Assembly (NCBI GenBank): GCA_900129595.1
Contig: FQWG01000011.1
Span: 62,001-126,000, forward strand
DNA length: 64,000 nt
From: Flavobacterium frigidimaris
GTDB taxonomy: Bacteria > Bacteroidota > Bacteroidia > Flavobacteriales > Flavobacteriaceae
Direction of reading: 5' to 3'
The notes beneath the pieces are model-generated. The model was not told the origin of the DNA and did no database searches. It worked only from the letters and a program-made list of their open reading frames with translations. Every line of letters starts with the position of its first letter. Positions within the stretch are counted from its first letter, which is position 1. The translations under genes and the position numbers were made by a program. This document shows, piece after piece, positions 1-8,507 of the stretch.

Positions 1-791
1 GTAACCTCAGTTGCTGCTGTAAATTGTTTGGCTTGCTCAAAAGCATTTTGACCTGTAGAACCGTCTAATACCAAAAGTACATCGTGAGGCGCATCGGCAA
101 CCACTTTTTGCATAACACGTTTAACCTTGGTAAGTTCATTCATCAAATTGACTTTATTGTGCAAACGTCCGGCAGTATCTATAATAACGATATCGGCATT
201 TTGTGCTACAGCTGACTGCAAAGTATCAAAAGCAACAGATGCAGGATCGCTCCCCATATTCTGTCTCACAATAGGCACATCTACACGATCTGCCCAAACT
301 TGCAATTGATCGATAGCAGCGGCACGAAAAGTATCGGCAGCTCCTAAGACAACTTTATAACCTGCTTTTTTAAACTGAAACGCCAGTTTACCAATTGTAG
401 TCGTTTTTCCCACTCCGTTTACACCAACAACCATTAAAACATATGGTTTTTTATCTTTTGGAATTTCGAATTCAGTTGCTTCTCCGGTATTGGTTTCAGA
501 CAATAAAGCACCAATTTCTTCACGCAGAATCTGGTTTAGTTCGTCTGTACCTAAATATTTATCTTCGGCAACGCGTTTTTCGATTCTTGTGATTATTTTG
601 AGCGTTGTATTTACACCAACGTCTGAAGCCACTAGGATTTCTTCCAGATTATCTAAAACATCATCATCGACTTTAGATTTTCCGGCAACGGCTTTGCTTA
701 ACTTTGAGAAAAAAGTAGTTTTTGATTTTTCAAGACCTTTGTCTAAAGTCTCTTTTTTATCAGTAGAGAATAATTTTTTAAAAAAACTCAT
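1..791 (-). CDS. ftsY: Signal recognition particle receptor FtsY (3' end outside window)
   Basis: GTPase that docks SRP-ribosome complexes at the inner membrane for co-translational insertion. Reading from the ATG at 789-791, the protein starts MSFFKKLFSTDKKETLDKG, has an N domain (about residues 25-105) and then the G domain with the P-loop VGVNGVGKTTTIGKLA, the GAADTFRAAA motif and DTAGRLH. The DGSTGQNA stretch follows and the reading frame then runs off the left edge, so roughly the last fifth is missing. The N-terminal acidic A region is very short, as is usual in Bacteroidota. It is the last gene of the run DUF4295-rpmG-rpmB but is separated from it by a hairpin (1016-1046) and has its own TATATTTG box (1001-1008), so it is probably transcribed separately. 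Confidence 0.96.
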   Translation of the reverse strand, partial: MSFFKKLFSTDKKETLDKGLEKSKTTFFSKLSKAVAGKSKVDDDVLDNLEEILVASDVGVNTTLKIITRIEKRVAEDKYLGTDELNQILREEIGALLSETNTGEATEFEIPKDKKPYVLMVVGVNGVGKTTTIGKLAFQFKKAGYKVVLGAADTFRAAAIDQLQVWADRVDVPIVRQNMGSDPASVAFDTLQSAVAQNADIVIIDTAGRLHNKVNLMNELTKVKRVMQKVVADAPHDVLLVLDGSTGQNAFEQAKQFTAATEV

Positions 792-1000
792 TTTTTATAG
801 GTTGTTAGTTTTTCAGACTATCCGATTCTTTGACAATCTGAATAATCCTAATGTTTATAGAAGACCAATTGTTACTACCTGATCTCTGATAGTATCTACA
901 TCCTTTGGTTTCCGTCGAATCGGGACAGTAAAGATATAGAGGATAGTGAGAACTATAGCTTAAAAAAAAGCCAATTGTTATATTTCTATAAAATTTTAGA

Positions 1001-1008
1001 CAAATATA
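1001..1008 (-). promoter_or_regulatory. Minus-7 promoter box for ftsY
   Basis: On the minus strand this reads TATATTTG, a perfect match to the Bacteroidota TAnnTTTG minus-7 consensus, about 210 bases before the ftsY start and just after the hairpin that ends the upstream operon. A clear minus-33 TTG at ideal spacing is not obvious. Confidence 0.45.
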
Positions 1009-1015
1009 AAAAATA

Positions 1016-1046
1016 AAAAAGCTACTTCCGAATGAAAGTAGCTTTT
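1016..1046 (-). terminator. Hairpin terminator after DUF4295 gene
   Basis: The arms AAAAGCTACT and AGTAGCTTTT close a short loop. On the minus strand the stem is followed by a T-rich run, 20 bases past the DUF4295 stop, as expected for an intrinsic terminator of the rpmB-rpmG-DUF4295 transcript. Confidence 0.75.
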
Positions 1047-1065
1047 CTATATACTGTAATTGTTA

Positions 1066-1218
1066 TTATTTCTTTTTCAAGAAAGTATCAACTTCTTCAG
1101 GAGCCATAATAGATTCTACGAATGTATATGCACCAGTTTTAGGAGACTTCACCATTTTGATGGCTTTTGATAATCTCTTAGAAGCTGTTTGTAACGATGC
1201 TACGGTTTTCTTTGCCAT
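1066..1218 (-). CDS. DUF4295 family small basic protein
   Basis: A 50-residue protein beginning MAKKTVASLQTASKRL and ending in FLKKK, lysine-rich throughout. It matches the DUF4295 family, which in Bacteroidota sits directly after rpmG as it does here. The close linkage to two 50S ribosomal protein genes and the basic charge suggest a ribosome-associated role, but no function is established and this is inference. The ATG start is at 1216-1218 and tandem TAA codons end it. The spacing to rpmG (about 105 bases) and the shared orientation support one operon, closed by the hairpin at 1016-1046. Confidence 0.85.
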   Translation of the reverse strand: MAKKTVASLQTASKRLSKAIKMVKSPKTGAYTFVESIMAPEEVDTFLKKK

Positions 1219-1324
1219 GATTTAAATGTTATTGAAATTCAATACATCTTCAAATGTTATGGTATTACAAGTATTACTTAATAATCAACATTTAATTTAA
1301 GATTGTATTTAAATCTCTAAATTA

Positions 1325-1507
1325 TTACTTAATTTCTTTGTGAACAGTTACACGTTTCAAGATTGGATTAAATTTCTTAATCTCTAATCTGTCTGGTGTA
1401 TTTTTTTTGTTCTTAGTTGTTATGTATCTTGAAGTACCTGAAACACCAGAAGTCTTGTGCTCAGTACATTCTAAAATTACCTGGATTCTATTACCTTTCT
1501 TTGCCAT
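1325..1507 (-). CDS. rpmG: 50S ribosomal protein L33
   Basis: A 60-residue ribosomal protein L33: [18 protein letters not shown], then [21 protein letters not shown] and a basic end, the normal bacterial L33 pattern. Only one Cys is present (in LECTEH), so this is the non-zinc (C-minus) form. It lies 26 bases after rpmB on the same strand and is followed by the DUF4295 gene, the usual Bacteroidota order. Length matches the family. Confidence 0.97.
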   Translation of the reverse strand: MAKKGNRIQVILECTEHKTSGVSGTSRYITTKNKKNTPDRLEIKKFNPILKRVTVHKEIK

Positions 1508-1533
1508 CTTGCTATATATTTATTTAGGAAAGA

Positions 1534-1770
1534 TTATTTGATAAATCCTTGTGACTGCGCTTTTTTCAAAACAGCAGAAATTCCATTTTTATTAATTGTT
1601 TTTATCGTAGATGCTGCTACTCTAAGAGTAATCCATCTATCTTCTTCTGGAAGATAAAAACGCTTTTTAACTAAGTTTACAGAAAATTTTCTCTTAGTTT
1701 TGTTCATAGCGTGAGAAACGTTATTTCCTACCATCGCTCTTTTACCTGTAAGGTCACAAACTCTTGACAT
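1534..1770 (-). CDS. rpmB: 50S ribosomal protein L28
   Basis: A 78-residue L28 with the typical start [20 protein letters not shown], then [20 protein letters not shown] and the C-terminal [20 protein letters not shown]. It is the first gene of the rpmB-rpmG-DUF4295 operon; the 70-base gap to cinA is AT-rich. A single Cys is seen, not the zinc-binding CxxC set, so it is the zinc-independent form. Confidence 0.97.
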   Translation of the reverse strand: MSRVCDLTGKRAMVGNNVSHAMNKTKRKFSVNLVKKRFYLPEEDRWITLRVAASTIKTINKNGISAVLKKAQSQGFIK

Positions 1771-1841
1771 TATACTTATCTTTTATCGTTATTCAAAATC
1801 AGGGTGCAAAGAAAAGAAAAATAAACGATTGAAACAAAAAA

Positions 1842-3095
1842 TTAGTACACATTTTTTAAAATTTCTTTCTGTAATATTTCTAAACTCTTAATCACGGCTC
1901 TATCTATCACTTTTTCACGTGGTTGGCCAAAATTAAATTCTTCAACAATTATATCATTCGGAGTAGCCAAAGCGATAAAAACGGTACCAATTTCAGCATT
2001 TGAATCCCCTTTTGTCGGTCCGGCATTCCCGGTTGTGGCAATCGCATAGTCTGTTTTAAGTATCTCTTTCACATTCAAAGCCATAGCCGATGCAACTTCT
2101 GCGCTAACTACTGAAAACTGATCTACTAAATCCTGCGAGATACCGAGAACATTAACCTTCGCCTCTGTTGCATACGAAACCACACTGCCTTTGAAGTACT
2201 TAGAAGCTCCGGGAACAGCTGACATAACAGAGGCTATTTTCCCTCCGGTAAAACTTTCAGCAGTTGCAATGGTTCTATTTTGTTTGTCCAGCATTTTTCC
2301 AACTACGGATTCTATTGTCTCATTTTCTTCATAGCCTACTATAATATCATGAATGATAGCATCTAATGATTTCACATTCTCCTCTATTGCAGCTTCAAGC
2401 AATTCTTTATTTGTTCCTCTGGCCGACAAACGCAAACGAACCCGTCCGGGATTTGGGAGATAAGCCAGCTTTATGAATTCAGGCAAATTGTTCTCCCAAT
2501 CTTCGATACGTTCCGCCACCAGACTCTCTCCCTGACCATAAGTTAAAATAGTTTTATGAATGATATAGGGGCGTTTGTACTCGCGAACTATTTTAGGAAT
2601 TATTTCTTCTTCGACTAAATACTTCATTTCGTACGGAACTCCCGGAAGCGATACAAACACCGTATTTTCTTTCTTCATCCACATTCCCGGCGCAGTCCCC
2701 ATTTTGTTATGCAAAACGGTGCATTTTGACGGAACTAAGGCCTGATCTTTATTTAATTGTGAAATTGGCCGCTTATAAAACCCTTCGATCAATTCTGTTA
2801 CATGAGCCAGAACTTCAGGATTCACGACTAATTCATCATCAAAATAATCACAGAAAGTTTTTTTGGTGACATCGTCTTTTGTTGGTCCTAAACCACCTGT
2901 TATAATCACAACATCAACTTTGTTTTGTAGTTGTGCAAACGTGTCTAAAATGTGTTTTTTATCATCGCTTATCGAAATCATTTCATGAACTTCGACACCG
3001 ATCCGGTCTAGTGATTTGGCGATAAAACCTGAATTTGTATCTACAATTTGACCTATTAAAATTTCATCTCCAATAGTAATGATAGTTGCTTTCAT
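1842..3095 (-). CDS. cinA: CinA family nucleotide amidase / damage-inducible protein
   Basis: A 417-residue two-domain protein. Residues 1-170 are the molybdopterin-binding-like (COG1058) domain with [16 protein letters not shown] and the [10 protein letters not shown] motif. Residues 255-417 are the CinA C-terminal domain with [28 protein letters not shown] and [12 protein letters not shown]; family members act as NMN deamidases in pyridine nucleotide salvage, and the N domain as an ADP-ribose pyrophosphatase. The catalytic serine of the deamidase would be that in AESFTGG; many homologues have AESCTGG. It reads toward rpmB with a 71-base gap. Upstream lies a palindromic repeat (3120-3300). 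Confidence 0.95.
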   Translation of the reverse strand: MKATIITIGDEILIGQIVDTNSGFIAKSLDRIGVEVHEMISISDDKKHILDTFAQLQNKVDVVIITGGLGPTKDDVTKKTFCDYFDDELVVNPEVLAHVTELIEGFYKRPISQLNKDQALVPSKCTVLHNKMGTAPGMWMKKENTVFVSLPGVPYEMKYLVEEEIIPKIVREYKRPYIIHKTILTYGQGESLVAERIEDWENNLPEFIKLAYLPNPGRVRLRLSARGTNKELLEAAIEENVKSLDAIIHDIIVGYEENETIESVVGKMLDKQNRTIATAESFTGGKIASVMSAVPGASKYFKGSVVSYATEAKVNVLGISQDLVDQFSVVSAEVASAMALNVKEILKTDYAIATTGNAGPTKGDSNAEIGTVFIALATPNDIIVEEFNFGQPREKVIDRAVIKSLEILQKEILKNVY

Positions 3096-3119
3096 AGCTG
3101 CAGAATATTATTTTACTTA

Positions 3120-3300
3120 CGCACGGTAAGTCATTATTACAAAGTAGGTTGTTGCCGCAACGATTTTTGCGTGAGAGGTAGTAGCGGCATCCTTTTGTGA
3201 CAAAGAGACGCCTTTTTAAGCAAAAGTGCTATGAACAAAAGATATAGCGAATAACCCGACCCTGTTTTTGCCTTAAATTTAAAAAAGGCAAAAACTGGGT
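3120..3300. repeat. Intergenic palindromic element, copy A
   Basis: This gap holds pieces shared with three other gaps in the window: TAGCGGCATCCTTTT, then AAAAGATATAGCGA and a terminal ACCCGACC. It also contains a stem of CCCTGTTTTTGCCTT against AAGGCAAAAACTGGG (about 3261-3299), which could end the Hpt operon (minus strand). Compare 43262-43345, 44615-44705 and 58040-58195. Confidence 0.6.
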
Positions 3301-3312
3301 CACGCCCAAACT

Positions 3313-3657
3313 TTACAAATCAAAGTCTTTTTTGATTTCCTTGATAGCGTCTTTTACTTGTATCTTTATACTTTTGAAGGTTTCAACAATTTCTTTTTTC
3401 TTGCCTTCTGCCTTTGTCCAGGCTTCGACTTGAAGAATTTCTTCAAAAGCAACATTTAAACCCATTAAATCAAGGGTAGGTTTTATTTTGTGCGCGTAAG
3501 AATAAGCATATTTATGATCCTTTTTCTTAATCCCTTCTTTGATTTGTTTTAAATCTTCGGGAACTTCGGTAACAAATAATTTAAGAATTTCGTTTACAAA
3601 TTCCGGATCATTGTCTGAAAGCGCATATACTTTCGAAAGGATGTATTTTAAAGCCAT
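3313..3657 (-). CDS. Histidine phosphotransfer (Hpt) domain protein
   Basis: A 114-residue single-domain Hpt protein. The phospho-acceptor is predicted to be His56 in SYAHKIKP, on a helix flanked by the helices DPEFVNEILKLFVTEVPEDL and the C-terminal EIVETFKSIKIQVKDAIKE. Hpt domains relay phosphate between response-regulator receivers and other partners. No histidine kinase or response regulator is nearby. The start overlaps the stop of the upstream hydrolase gene by one base (TAATG arrangement), so translation is likely coupled. The stop is followed by palindromic element A. Confidence 0.8.
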   Translation of the reverse strand: MALKYILSKVYALSDNDPEFVNEILKLFVTEVPEDLKQIKEGIKKKDHKYAYSYAHKIKPTLDLMGLNVAFEEILQVEAWTKAEGKKKEIVETFKSIKIQVKDAIKEIKKDFDL

Positions 3658-4268
3658 TATTTTACTTGTATTCTGAATAATTTTTTATCTTCTAAAAAGC
3701 CCTCTAAAACATCATTTGGTTTAACCGCAGCAACACCTTCAGGAGTTCCTGTAAAAATAATATCTCCAATTTTTAAAGTAAAAAATTGCGATACATACGA
3801 AACAAGTTCATCGATTTTCCAAAGCATAAAGCCTGTATTTCCTTTTTGAACTGTTTGAGAATTATTTGTCAACTCAAATGTAAGATTTTCCATCGAAACA
3901 AAATCACTTTTCGGCAAAAACTCTCCAATAACCGCAGAGCCATCAAAAGCTTTTGCTTTTTCCCAAGGCAATCCTTTTGCTTTTAATTTATCTTGTAAAT
4001 CTCTGGCTGTAAAGTCGATACCTACACTAATTTCATCGTAATATTTATGAGCAAATTTAGGTTCGATATACTTCCCTACCTTATTAATTTTAACAATTAT
4101 CTCTATTTCGTGATGAATCTCTTCAGAAAATTCCGGAATTACAAACGGATGCTGTTTCAATAAAACAGCTGAGTCCGGTTTCATAAAAACTACCGGCTCT
4201 GTTGGGCGCTCGTTTTTTAACTCCGCAATATGATTGGTATAATTTCTACCGATACAGATTATTTTCAT
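3657..4268 (-). CDS. Fumarylacetoacetate hydrolase family protein
   Basis: A 203-residue FAH-fold enzyme starting MKIICIGRNYTNHIAELKN. The metal-binding glutamates lie in HHEIEIIVKINK, followed by the family motifs GIDFTARDLQ and GDIIFTGTPEGV. Family members cleave or decarboxylate acylpyruvates and oxaloacetate using Mg2+; the single-domain form suggests acylpyruvase or oxaloacetate decarboxylase activity (family inference). A longer frame exists upstream (to 4322), but its first 18 residues translate a CTTAG repeat, so the ATG at 4266-4268, which opens the conserved motif, is preferred. It shares one base with the Hpt gene downstream. Confidence 0.88.
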   Translation of the reverse strand: MKIICIGRNYTNHIAELKNERPTEPVVFMKPDSAVLLKQHPFVIPEFSEEIHHEIEIIVKINKVGKYIEPKFAHKYYDEISVGIDFTARDLQDKLKAKGLPWEKAKAFDGSAVIGEFLPKSDFVSMENLTFELTNNSQTVQKGNTGFMLWKIDELVSYVSQFFTLKIGDIIFTGTPEGVAAVKPNDVLEGFLEDKKLFRIQVK

Positions 4269-4273
4269 GTCTA

Positions 4274-4370
4274 TATGAGTTGCTAAACTCCTAAGTTGCC
4301 AAGACTCTAAGAAAAAGCGCAAAAAAAATCAGCACCTCAGAAGCTTAGCAACTTAGAACCTTACTTAGTA
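4274..4370. repeat. CTTAG-type short intergenic repeat
   Basis: Repeats of about 11 bases built on CTTAGCAACTTAG and its complement fill the gap between the hydrolase and the exonuclease genes. The left half reads GTTGCTAAACTCCTAAGTTG and the right half AGCTTAGCAACTTAGAACC, so together they form a loose hairpin. Similar arrays occur at 37313-37351, 51784-51812 and 60470-60551. Confidence 0.6.
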
Positions 4371-5131
4371 TTTAACTTTCTTAATTTTATTGCTGTTAAA
4401 ACCTTTTTAGTATACAAAGGAAAATCAGCATTTTGAATCCAGCTGAAATAGCCCGGTTCTGTTTCCAGAATTTTATCTACTTTGACTCCTTTGTGTTTTC
4501 CGAAGGTAAAAATCTCTTCGTTATCCTGATCAAAAGCAATCATTCCGGCAAAATCAGCTATCTTTTTACGGGTTGTAAATTCAGACAATGACTTCATATC
4601 ATTTTCTAAATCCGGGTAACGATCTAATTGTGCTTTTAGAATTTCATAGGTTGCCATAGTATCTGCCTCTGCAGAATGCGCATTTTCAAGATTTTTTCCG
4701 CAATAGAATTTCAATGCGGCACTTAAAGTACGCTCTTCCATCTTATGAAAAATAGTCTGTACGTCTACTGAAACCTTATTTTTCATATCAAAGTCAACTC
4801 CGGCGCGAAGCAATTCTTCAGCCAGTAACGGAATATCAAAACGATCTGAATTAAAACCTCCCAAATCACTATCCTTAATCATGTTATGAACTTGTTGTGC
4901 CAACTCAGCAAAAGTAGGCTCATTGGCCACTTTTTCATCTGTGATACCATGAACAGCGGTTGTTTGTGGCGGAATTGGAATCGTAGGATTCACTAACCAG
5001 GTTTTACTTTCTTTATTTCCGTTTGGAAAAACTTTGAATATTGAAATTTCTACAATTCGATCTTTTCCGATGTCAATTCCGGTTGTTTCAAGATCAAAAA
5101 AGCAAATTGGTTTGTTGAGTTTCAGTTCCAT
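4361..5131 (-). CDS. DnaQ-like 3'-5' exonuclease with ExoX-type C-terminal domain
   Basis: A 256-residue DEDDh exonuclease. Residues 8-180 form the RNase T/DnaQ fold: Asp13 and Glu15 in FFDLETTG, the second motif in GGFNSDRFDIPLL, and the third HSAEADTMATYEIL with the conserved His and Asp. The tail contains FGKHKGVKVDKI and GYFSWI, the short C-terminal domain seen in exodeoxyribonuclease X-like proteins. Annotation pipelines usually call this DNA polymerase III epsilon, but the extra domain and short length suggest a repair or RNA/DNA turnover nuclease (inference). It is upstream of the hydrolase on the same strand. Confidence 0.88.
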   Translation of the reverse strand: MELKLNKPICFFDLETTGIDIGKDRIVEISIFKVFPNGNKESKTWLVNPTIPIPPQTTAVHGITDEKVANEPTFAELAQQVHNMIKDSDLGGFNSDRFDIPLLAEELLRAGVDFDMKNKVSVDVQTIFHKMEERTLSAALKFYCGKNLENAHSAEADTMATYEILKAQLDRYPDLENDMKSLSEFTTRKKIADFAGMIAFDQDNEEIFTFGKHKGVKVDKILETEPGYFSWIQNADFPLYTKKVLTAIKLRKLNTK

Positions 5132-5290
5132 TTTTTAATTTTATAAGATTACAAATGTAATTTTTAAAGCGGAATTTCCTCTTTTATTCTTGATTTTTTT
5201 AACCGAAAAAAGGCTCATTTTTGCGATTTTAACGTTTAAATTCATTCTCAAAGAAAGACGCCATTCGTTTCCTTAACCTTTTCTTACAAA

Positions 5291-5327
5291 CAAAAAACCC
5301 GGAAAATTTTTAAAATCTTCCGGGTTT
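5291..5327 (-). terminator. Intrinsic terminator after the E2 gene
   Basis: A GC-rich stem AAAACCCGGAA / TTCCGGGTTTT with a short A/T loop lies 20 bases beyond the stop of the E2 acyltransferase gene (minus strand), with a T-tract on the minus strand from the ACAAAAAA run. Confidence 0.85.
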
Positions 5328-5346
5328 TGAATTTATTCTATAGTAT

Positions 5347-6663
5347 TTAAAAATCTCTGTCGATATCAAAAGCTTCTAAATATTCTGCTACTCTTTTTAC
5401 AAAGCTTCCACCTAAAGCTCCATCTACTACTCTGTGATCGTAAGAGTGCGATAAGAACATTTTTTGACGGATTCCGATAAAATCACCTTCCGGGGTTTCG
5501 ATAACTGCCGGTACTTTACGAATGGCACCAAGAGCTAATATCCCCACTTGTGGCTGATTGATAATTGGCGTACCAAAAACACTTCCAAAAGTTCCTACGT
5601 TCGTTACTGTATAGGTTCCGCCTTGTGTATCGTCCGGTTTAAGTTTTCCGGCTTTTGCACGATTTCCTAAATCGTTAACCGCTTTTGCCATTCCAACCAG
5701 ATTCAGCTGATCTGCATTTTTGATTACGGGAACAATTAAGTTTCCGTTTGGTAAAGCCGCAGCCATTCCTAAATTTATATTTTTCTTTTTGATGATATAT
5801 TCACCATCAACAGAAATATTCATTCCAGGGAAATCTTTCAGTGCTTTTGCAACCGCCTCCATCATAATTGGCGTAAAAGTAAGCTTCTCGCCTTCTCTTT
5901 TCTCGAAAGCTGTTTTTACTTTTTCTCTCCATTTTACGATATTGGTTACATCAACTTCAATAAACGACTGCACGTGAGCCGAAGTTTGAATAGAAGCCGT
6001 CATGTATCCTGAAATCAGTTTACGCATTCTGTCCATCTCGATGATTTCGTCACCTCCATTTACAGAAACCGGAACCGCTTGTTGACTTTTTTGAACAGGA
6101 GCAGCGACAGGCTGTGCTACTTTTGGAGCTTCTACAACCGCTTTTGGAGTTTCAACACCTGATTTGCGGGTTTCAATATATTTTAAAATATCTTCTTTTG
6201 TTACACGTCCGTCTTTTCCTGAACCGACAATATTTTCTAATTCAGCAACAGAAATCCCTTCTTCTTTTGCAATATTTTTTACTAACGGAGAATAGAATTT
6301 ATCAGATCCTGAAAAATCCTGTGGAGCAGCTGCAACATCTTTTGCTACTTCGATTGTTTTTTCGATTTCAGCAACTTCAGCCGGAGCAGCAGCTTCTTCT
6401 GTTTTTGCAGCCGGAGCATCACCTTCCGTTTCAATAATAGCAATAGTTTGTCCTACCTGAACTAAATCATCTTTACCAAATAATTGTTCTACTAAAACTC
6501 CTGATACTTCGCTTGGCACTTCACTATCAACCTTGTCAGTTGCAATTTCGAGTACAGCTTCATCAGCTTCAATTTTATCTCCCACTTCTTTCAACCAGTT
6601 GGTAATAGTTGCTTCAGCGACACTCTCTCCCATTTTAGGAAGTTTCAATTCAAATCTTGCCAT
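5347..6663 (-). CDS. Dihydrolipoamide acyltransferase (2-oxoacid dehydrogenase E2)
   Basis: A 438-residue E2 core of a 2-oxoacid dehydrogenase complex. One lipoyl domain (residues 1-80) carries the lipoylated Lys44 in EIATDKVDSEVPS. An Ala/Pro/Glu-rich linker leads to the peripheral subunit-binding domain (about 125-162, SPLVKNIAKEEGI). The C-terminal catalytic domain ends with HRVVDGALGG, with His410 and Asp414 as the acyltransferase pair. The IEIDRVTN-type lipoyl surroundings and the MAAALPNGNLIVPVIKNAD motif fit the branched-chain or 2-oxoglutarate type better than the pyruvate type; the E1 partner is not in the window, so the substrate stays open. It is monocistronic here, closed by the terminator at 5291-5327. 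Confidence 0.92.
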   Translation of the reverse strand: MARFELKLPKMGESVAEATITNWLKEVGDKIEADEAVLEIATDKVDSEVPSEVSGVLVEQLFGKDDLVQVGQTIAIIETEGDAPAAKTEEAAAPAEVAEIEKTIEVAKDVAAAPQDFSGSDKFYSPLVKNIAKEEGISVAELENIVGSGKDGRVTKEDILKYIETRKSGVETPKAVVEAPKVAQPVAAPVQKSQQAVPVSVNGGDEIIEMDRMRKLISGYMTASIQTSAHVQSFIEVDVTNIVKWREKVKTAFEKREGEKLTFTPIMMEAVAKALKDFPGMNISVDGEYIIKKKNINLGMAAALPNGNLIVPVIKNADQLNLVGMAKAVNDLGNRAKAGKLKPDDTQGGTYTVTNVGTFGSVFGTPIINQPQVGILALGAIRKVPAVIETPEGDFIGIRQKMFLSHSYDHRVVDGALGGSFVKRVAEYLEAFDIDRDF

Positions 6664-6747
6664 ATTGTTAACCTAAAAGGTGATTTTGATTTTCAGATTG
6701 CGAAATTACTGAATATTCTAAATATAAATTACATTTAATATAATTTT

Positions 6748-7020
6748 TTACTCATTTTTTACAATTTGCCCTGTAACATTTCATGAATTGATTCCAATAA
6801 TAAAATTTGTGTTTTTGGGGAAAATCTTAAAAGTAACGTTCTTATCTTTAAGAGTTTTTATGATTTTAATACATTTTTTGAACGAAACATACTGATTATC
6901 CAAAATAATATCAACTCTTTTACCCTTAAAAATCAGGGACGAATTTACCATTTTTTCTTTTTTTAAATTCATAAAGACGACTTTATTTTTTAAAATAGAC
7001 GGTAATTTTTCAGACAAAAT
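6748..7020 (-). pseudogene. Remnant of a glycosyltransferase C-terminal region, with in-frame TGA
   Basis: The minus-strand frame has no good start (only TTG near 7017) and gives about 78 residues ending NVTFKIFPKNTNFIIGINS, then a TGA at 6781-6783. Read past this stop it continues NVTGQIVKNE to a TAA at 6748-6750. A FIIGSNS plus short polar tail is how I recall the C-terminus of a family of Flavobacteriia GT2 glycosyltransferases ending; the read-through completes it. The likely reading is a gene truncated at its 5' side with a nonsense mutation near its end. A short true gene ending at 6781 is the alternative. Family identity is from memory of the motif only. Confidence 0.4.
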
Positions 7021-7183
7021 TCAATTTACAGAAGAAAAAACGACAATTTCCGACAGCTGTTTTACTTTCATTTTTCCCTAAACCATTTTTACAAAACAGA
7101 AAACGAAATTCTGATTGGAATGAAAAATACAAAAAATCAGGAATTTAATAAGACGAAAAAAAAGAAACTGATTCTTTTGAGGA

Positions 7184-8365
7184 TTAAAAATTTTCAGCCA
7201 GGCCCAATCGCAATGACCAGTCGTTTTTACTAACTCCAAAATCAAGTACCAGATTACTGTTGTTTTGTTTGTTCCATTTAATGCGTAATCCGGTTCCCAC
7301 AGCAGGATTCCATTTCCTGAAATCATAAGTATCCAATTTAGAAACCGAAGAAATATTAGTAAAAAATACGGCTCCGATAAAACCATTTTTAGTGATATCT
7401 GTCCTGTATTCTGTTTCAAAATAAATCAACGCATTGCTGCGGAATCTATTTCTGGTAAAACCCCGGCCTGTTTTTCCGTCGCGATCCCAACCAATACTTG
7501 GCAAATCGAGATAATGCGGTTTCCCGCCAAAAGTCGACCAGTAAAAAGCCCTGTACGCCAAAACTCTGTGTTTGTACTTATTAAAAGAATGGTATTTTCG
7601 GGCATCAAAATAAATAGAATTCCATTTTTTACCGTCTACCCCACTTGTGTTCATTCTGTAATCAGCTTCGACATAAATACCTTGTTCGGGATTTACATTG
7701 TTCTTACGGGAATCGTACAATCCCTGAACCGCTACTCCAAAAGAATTTTCATTAGAAAAATCTCCATCCATATATTTCACGTAATCTGTTTGATCATCAA
7801 TATAAGAATCTTCAGAAATATTCTGATAATTATCTAACAACAAACCCAGTCCCAAACGAAAATCCCCGATTACTTTTCGGGTCGCAAATTGATAAAACCG
7901 CCATTGCTGATAATCCAGTGTCGACATTTTTTTATCGGTGTTATGCCCTCCCAAACCATAAGTATCCTGCGGATAAATCATAAAACGATAGTCTCCGATA
8001 AAATTCCAGTTATTGTCTTTTGTATAAATATAAGATTGAATAGGAAAAACATATTGTTTGGTAAAACTAAAATAAGGCGAGAAGGAAACCTGGGACATCT
8101 TGGTTGTATTGCTGTCGCCGAGGTAAAATGTGGTCAGAAAAGAAACTACTAATCCGGCACTTTTATTGGCGTCGATTGGTACAGGAAGCAAAGAGAATGC
8201 TACTTTTTTATCCGGATTTATTCGGAGAGAGTCATTTTTATGAAAGAGTTTGTATAACACATCTAAAATATCTTTTTTGTTATTCGTCACTGAATCATTT
8301 TGCGAGTAACAAAATGGCATCAGAAAAAAGAAAAACAAAACAATTAGAGATTTTTCACCTTTCAT
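7184..8365 (-). CDS. Outer-membrane beta-barrel protein, BamA/D15 surface antigen-like
   Basis: A 393-residue protein with a signal peptide (MKGEKSLIVLFFFFLMPFCYS, cleaved near residue 21) and no POTRA repeats. The rest is alternating amphipathic strands, with motifs seen in the Omp85 barrel: GLGLLLDNYQ, VQGLYDSRKNNVNPEQGIY, RAFYWSTFGG and GAVFFTNISSV, ending in a C-terminal phenylalanine as outer-membrane barrels do. The DSRKN..P..G.Y stretch is a hallmark of BamA/TamA family barrels. Cargo is unknown. It is divergent from the secreted gene at 8508. Alternative: a generic patatin-type or surface antigen barrel. Confidence 0.75.
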   Translation of the reverse strand: MKGEKSLIVLFFFFLMPFCYSQNDSVTNNKKDILDVLYKLFHKNDSLRINPDKKVAFSLLPVPIDANKSAGLVVSFLTTFYLGDSNTTKMSQVSFSPYFSFTKQYVFPIQSYIYTKDNNWNFIGDYRFMIYPQDTYGLGGHNTDKKMSTLDYQQWRFYQFATRKVIGDFRLGLGLLLDNYQNISEDSYIDDQTDYVKYMDGDFSNENSFGVAVQGLYDSRKNNVNPEQGIYVEADYRMNTSGVDGKKWNSIYFDARKYHSFNKYKHRVLAYRAFYWSTFGGKPHYLDLPSIGWDRDGKTGRGFTRNRFRSNALIYFETEYRTDITKNGFIGAVFFTNISSVSKLDTYDFRKWNPAVGTGLRIKWNKQNNSNLVLDFGVSKNDWSLRLGLAENF

Positions 8366-8475
8366 TTCATAAAGCTTTAAGAGACAACTTCTTACAAATT
8401 TAAAATTAAATTTAAAACGAAAGCTGTTTTTAGAAATAATAAAAAAAGAAAACTATACCCCATTATAAAAAAACA

Positions 8476-8483
8476 TATTTTTG
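8476..8483 (+). promoter_or_regulatory. Minus-7 promoter box for the 8508 gene pair
   Basis: TATTTTTG matches TAnnTTTG and lies 25 bases before the ATG at 8508, in a divergent gap with no other gene. It argues for the ATG at 8508 and against the upstream TTG at 8481, which would overlap the box. Confidence 0.5.
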
Positions 8484-8507
8484 GATTGCATAAAATTTTT
8501 ATTTCCT

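Noticed and set aside
490..882. 130-codon plus-strand frame opposite ftsY
   Set aside because: It is the complement of the ftsY N domain; composition follows the antisense of a real gene.
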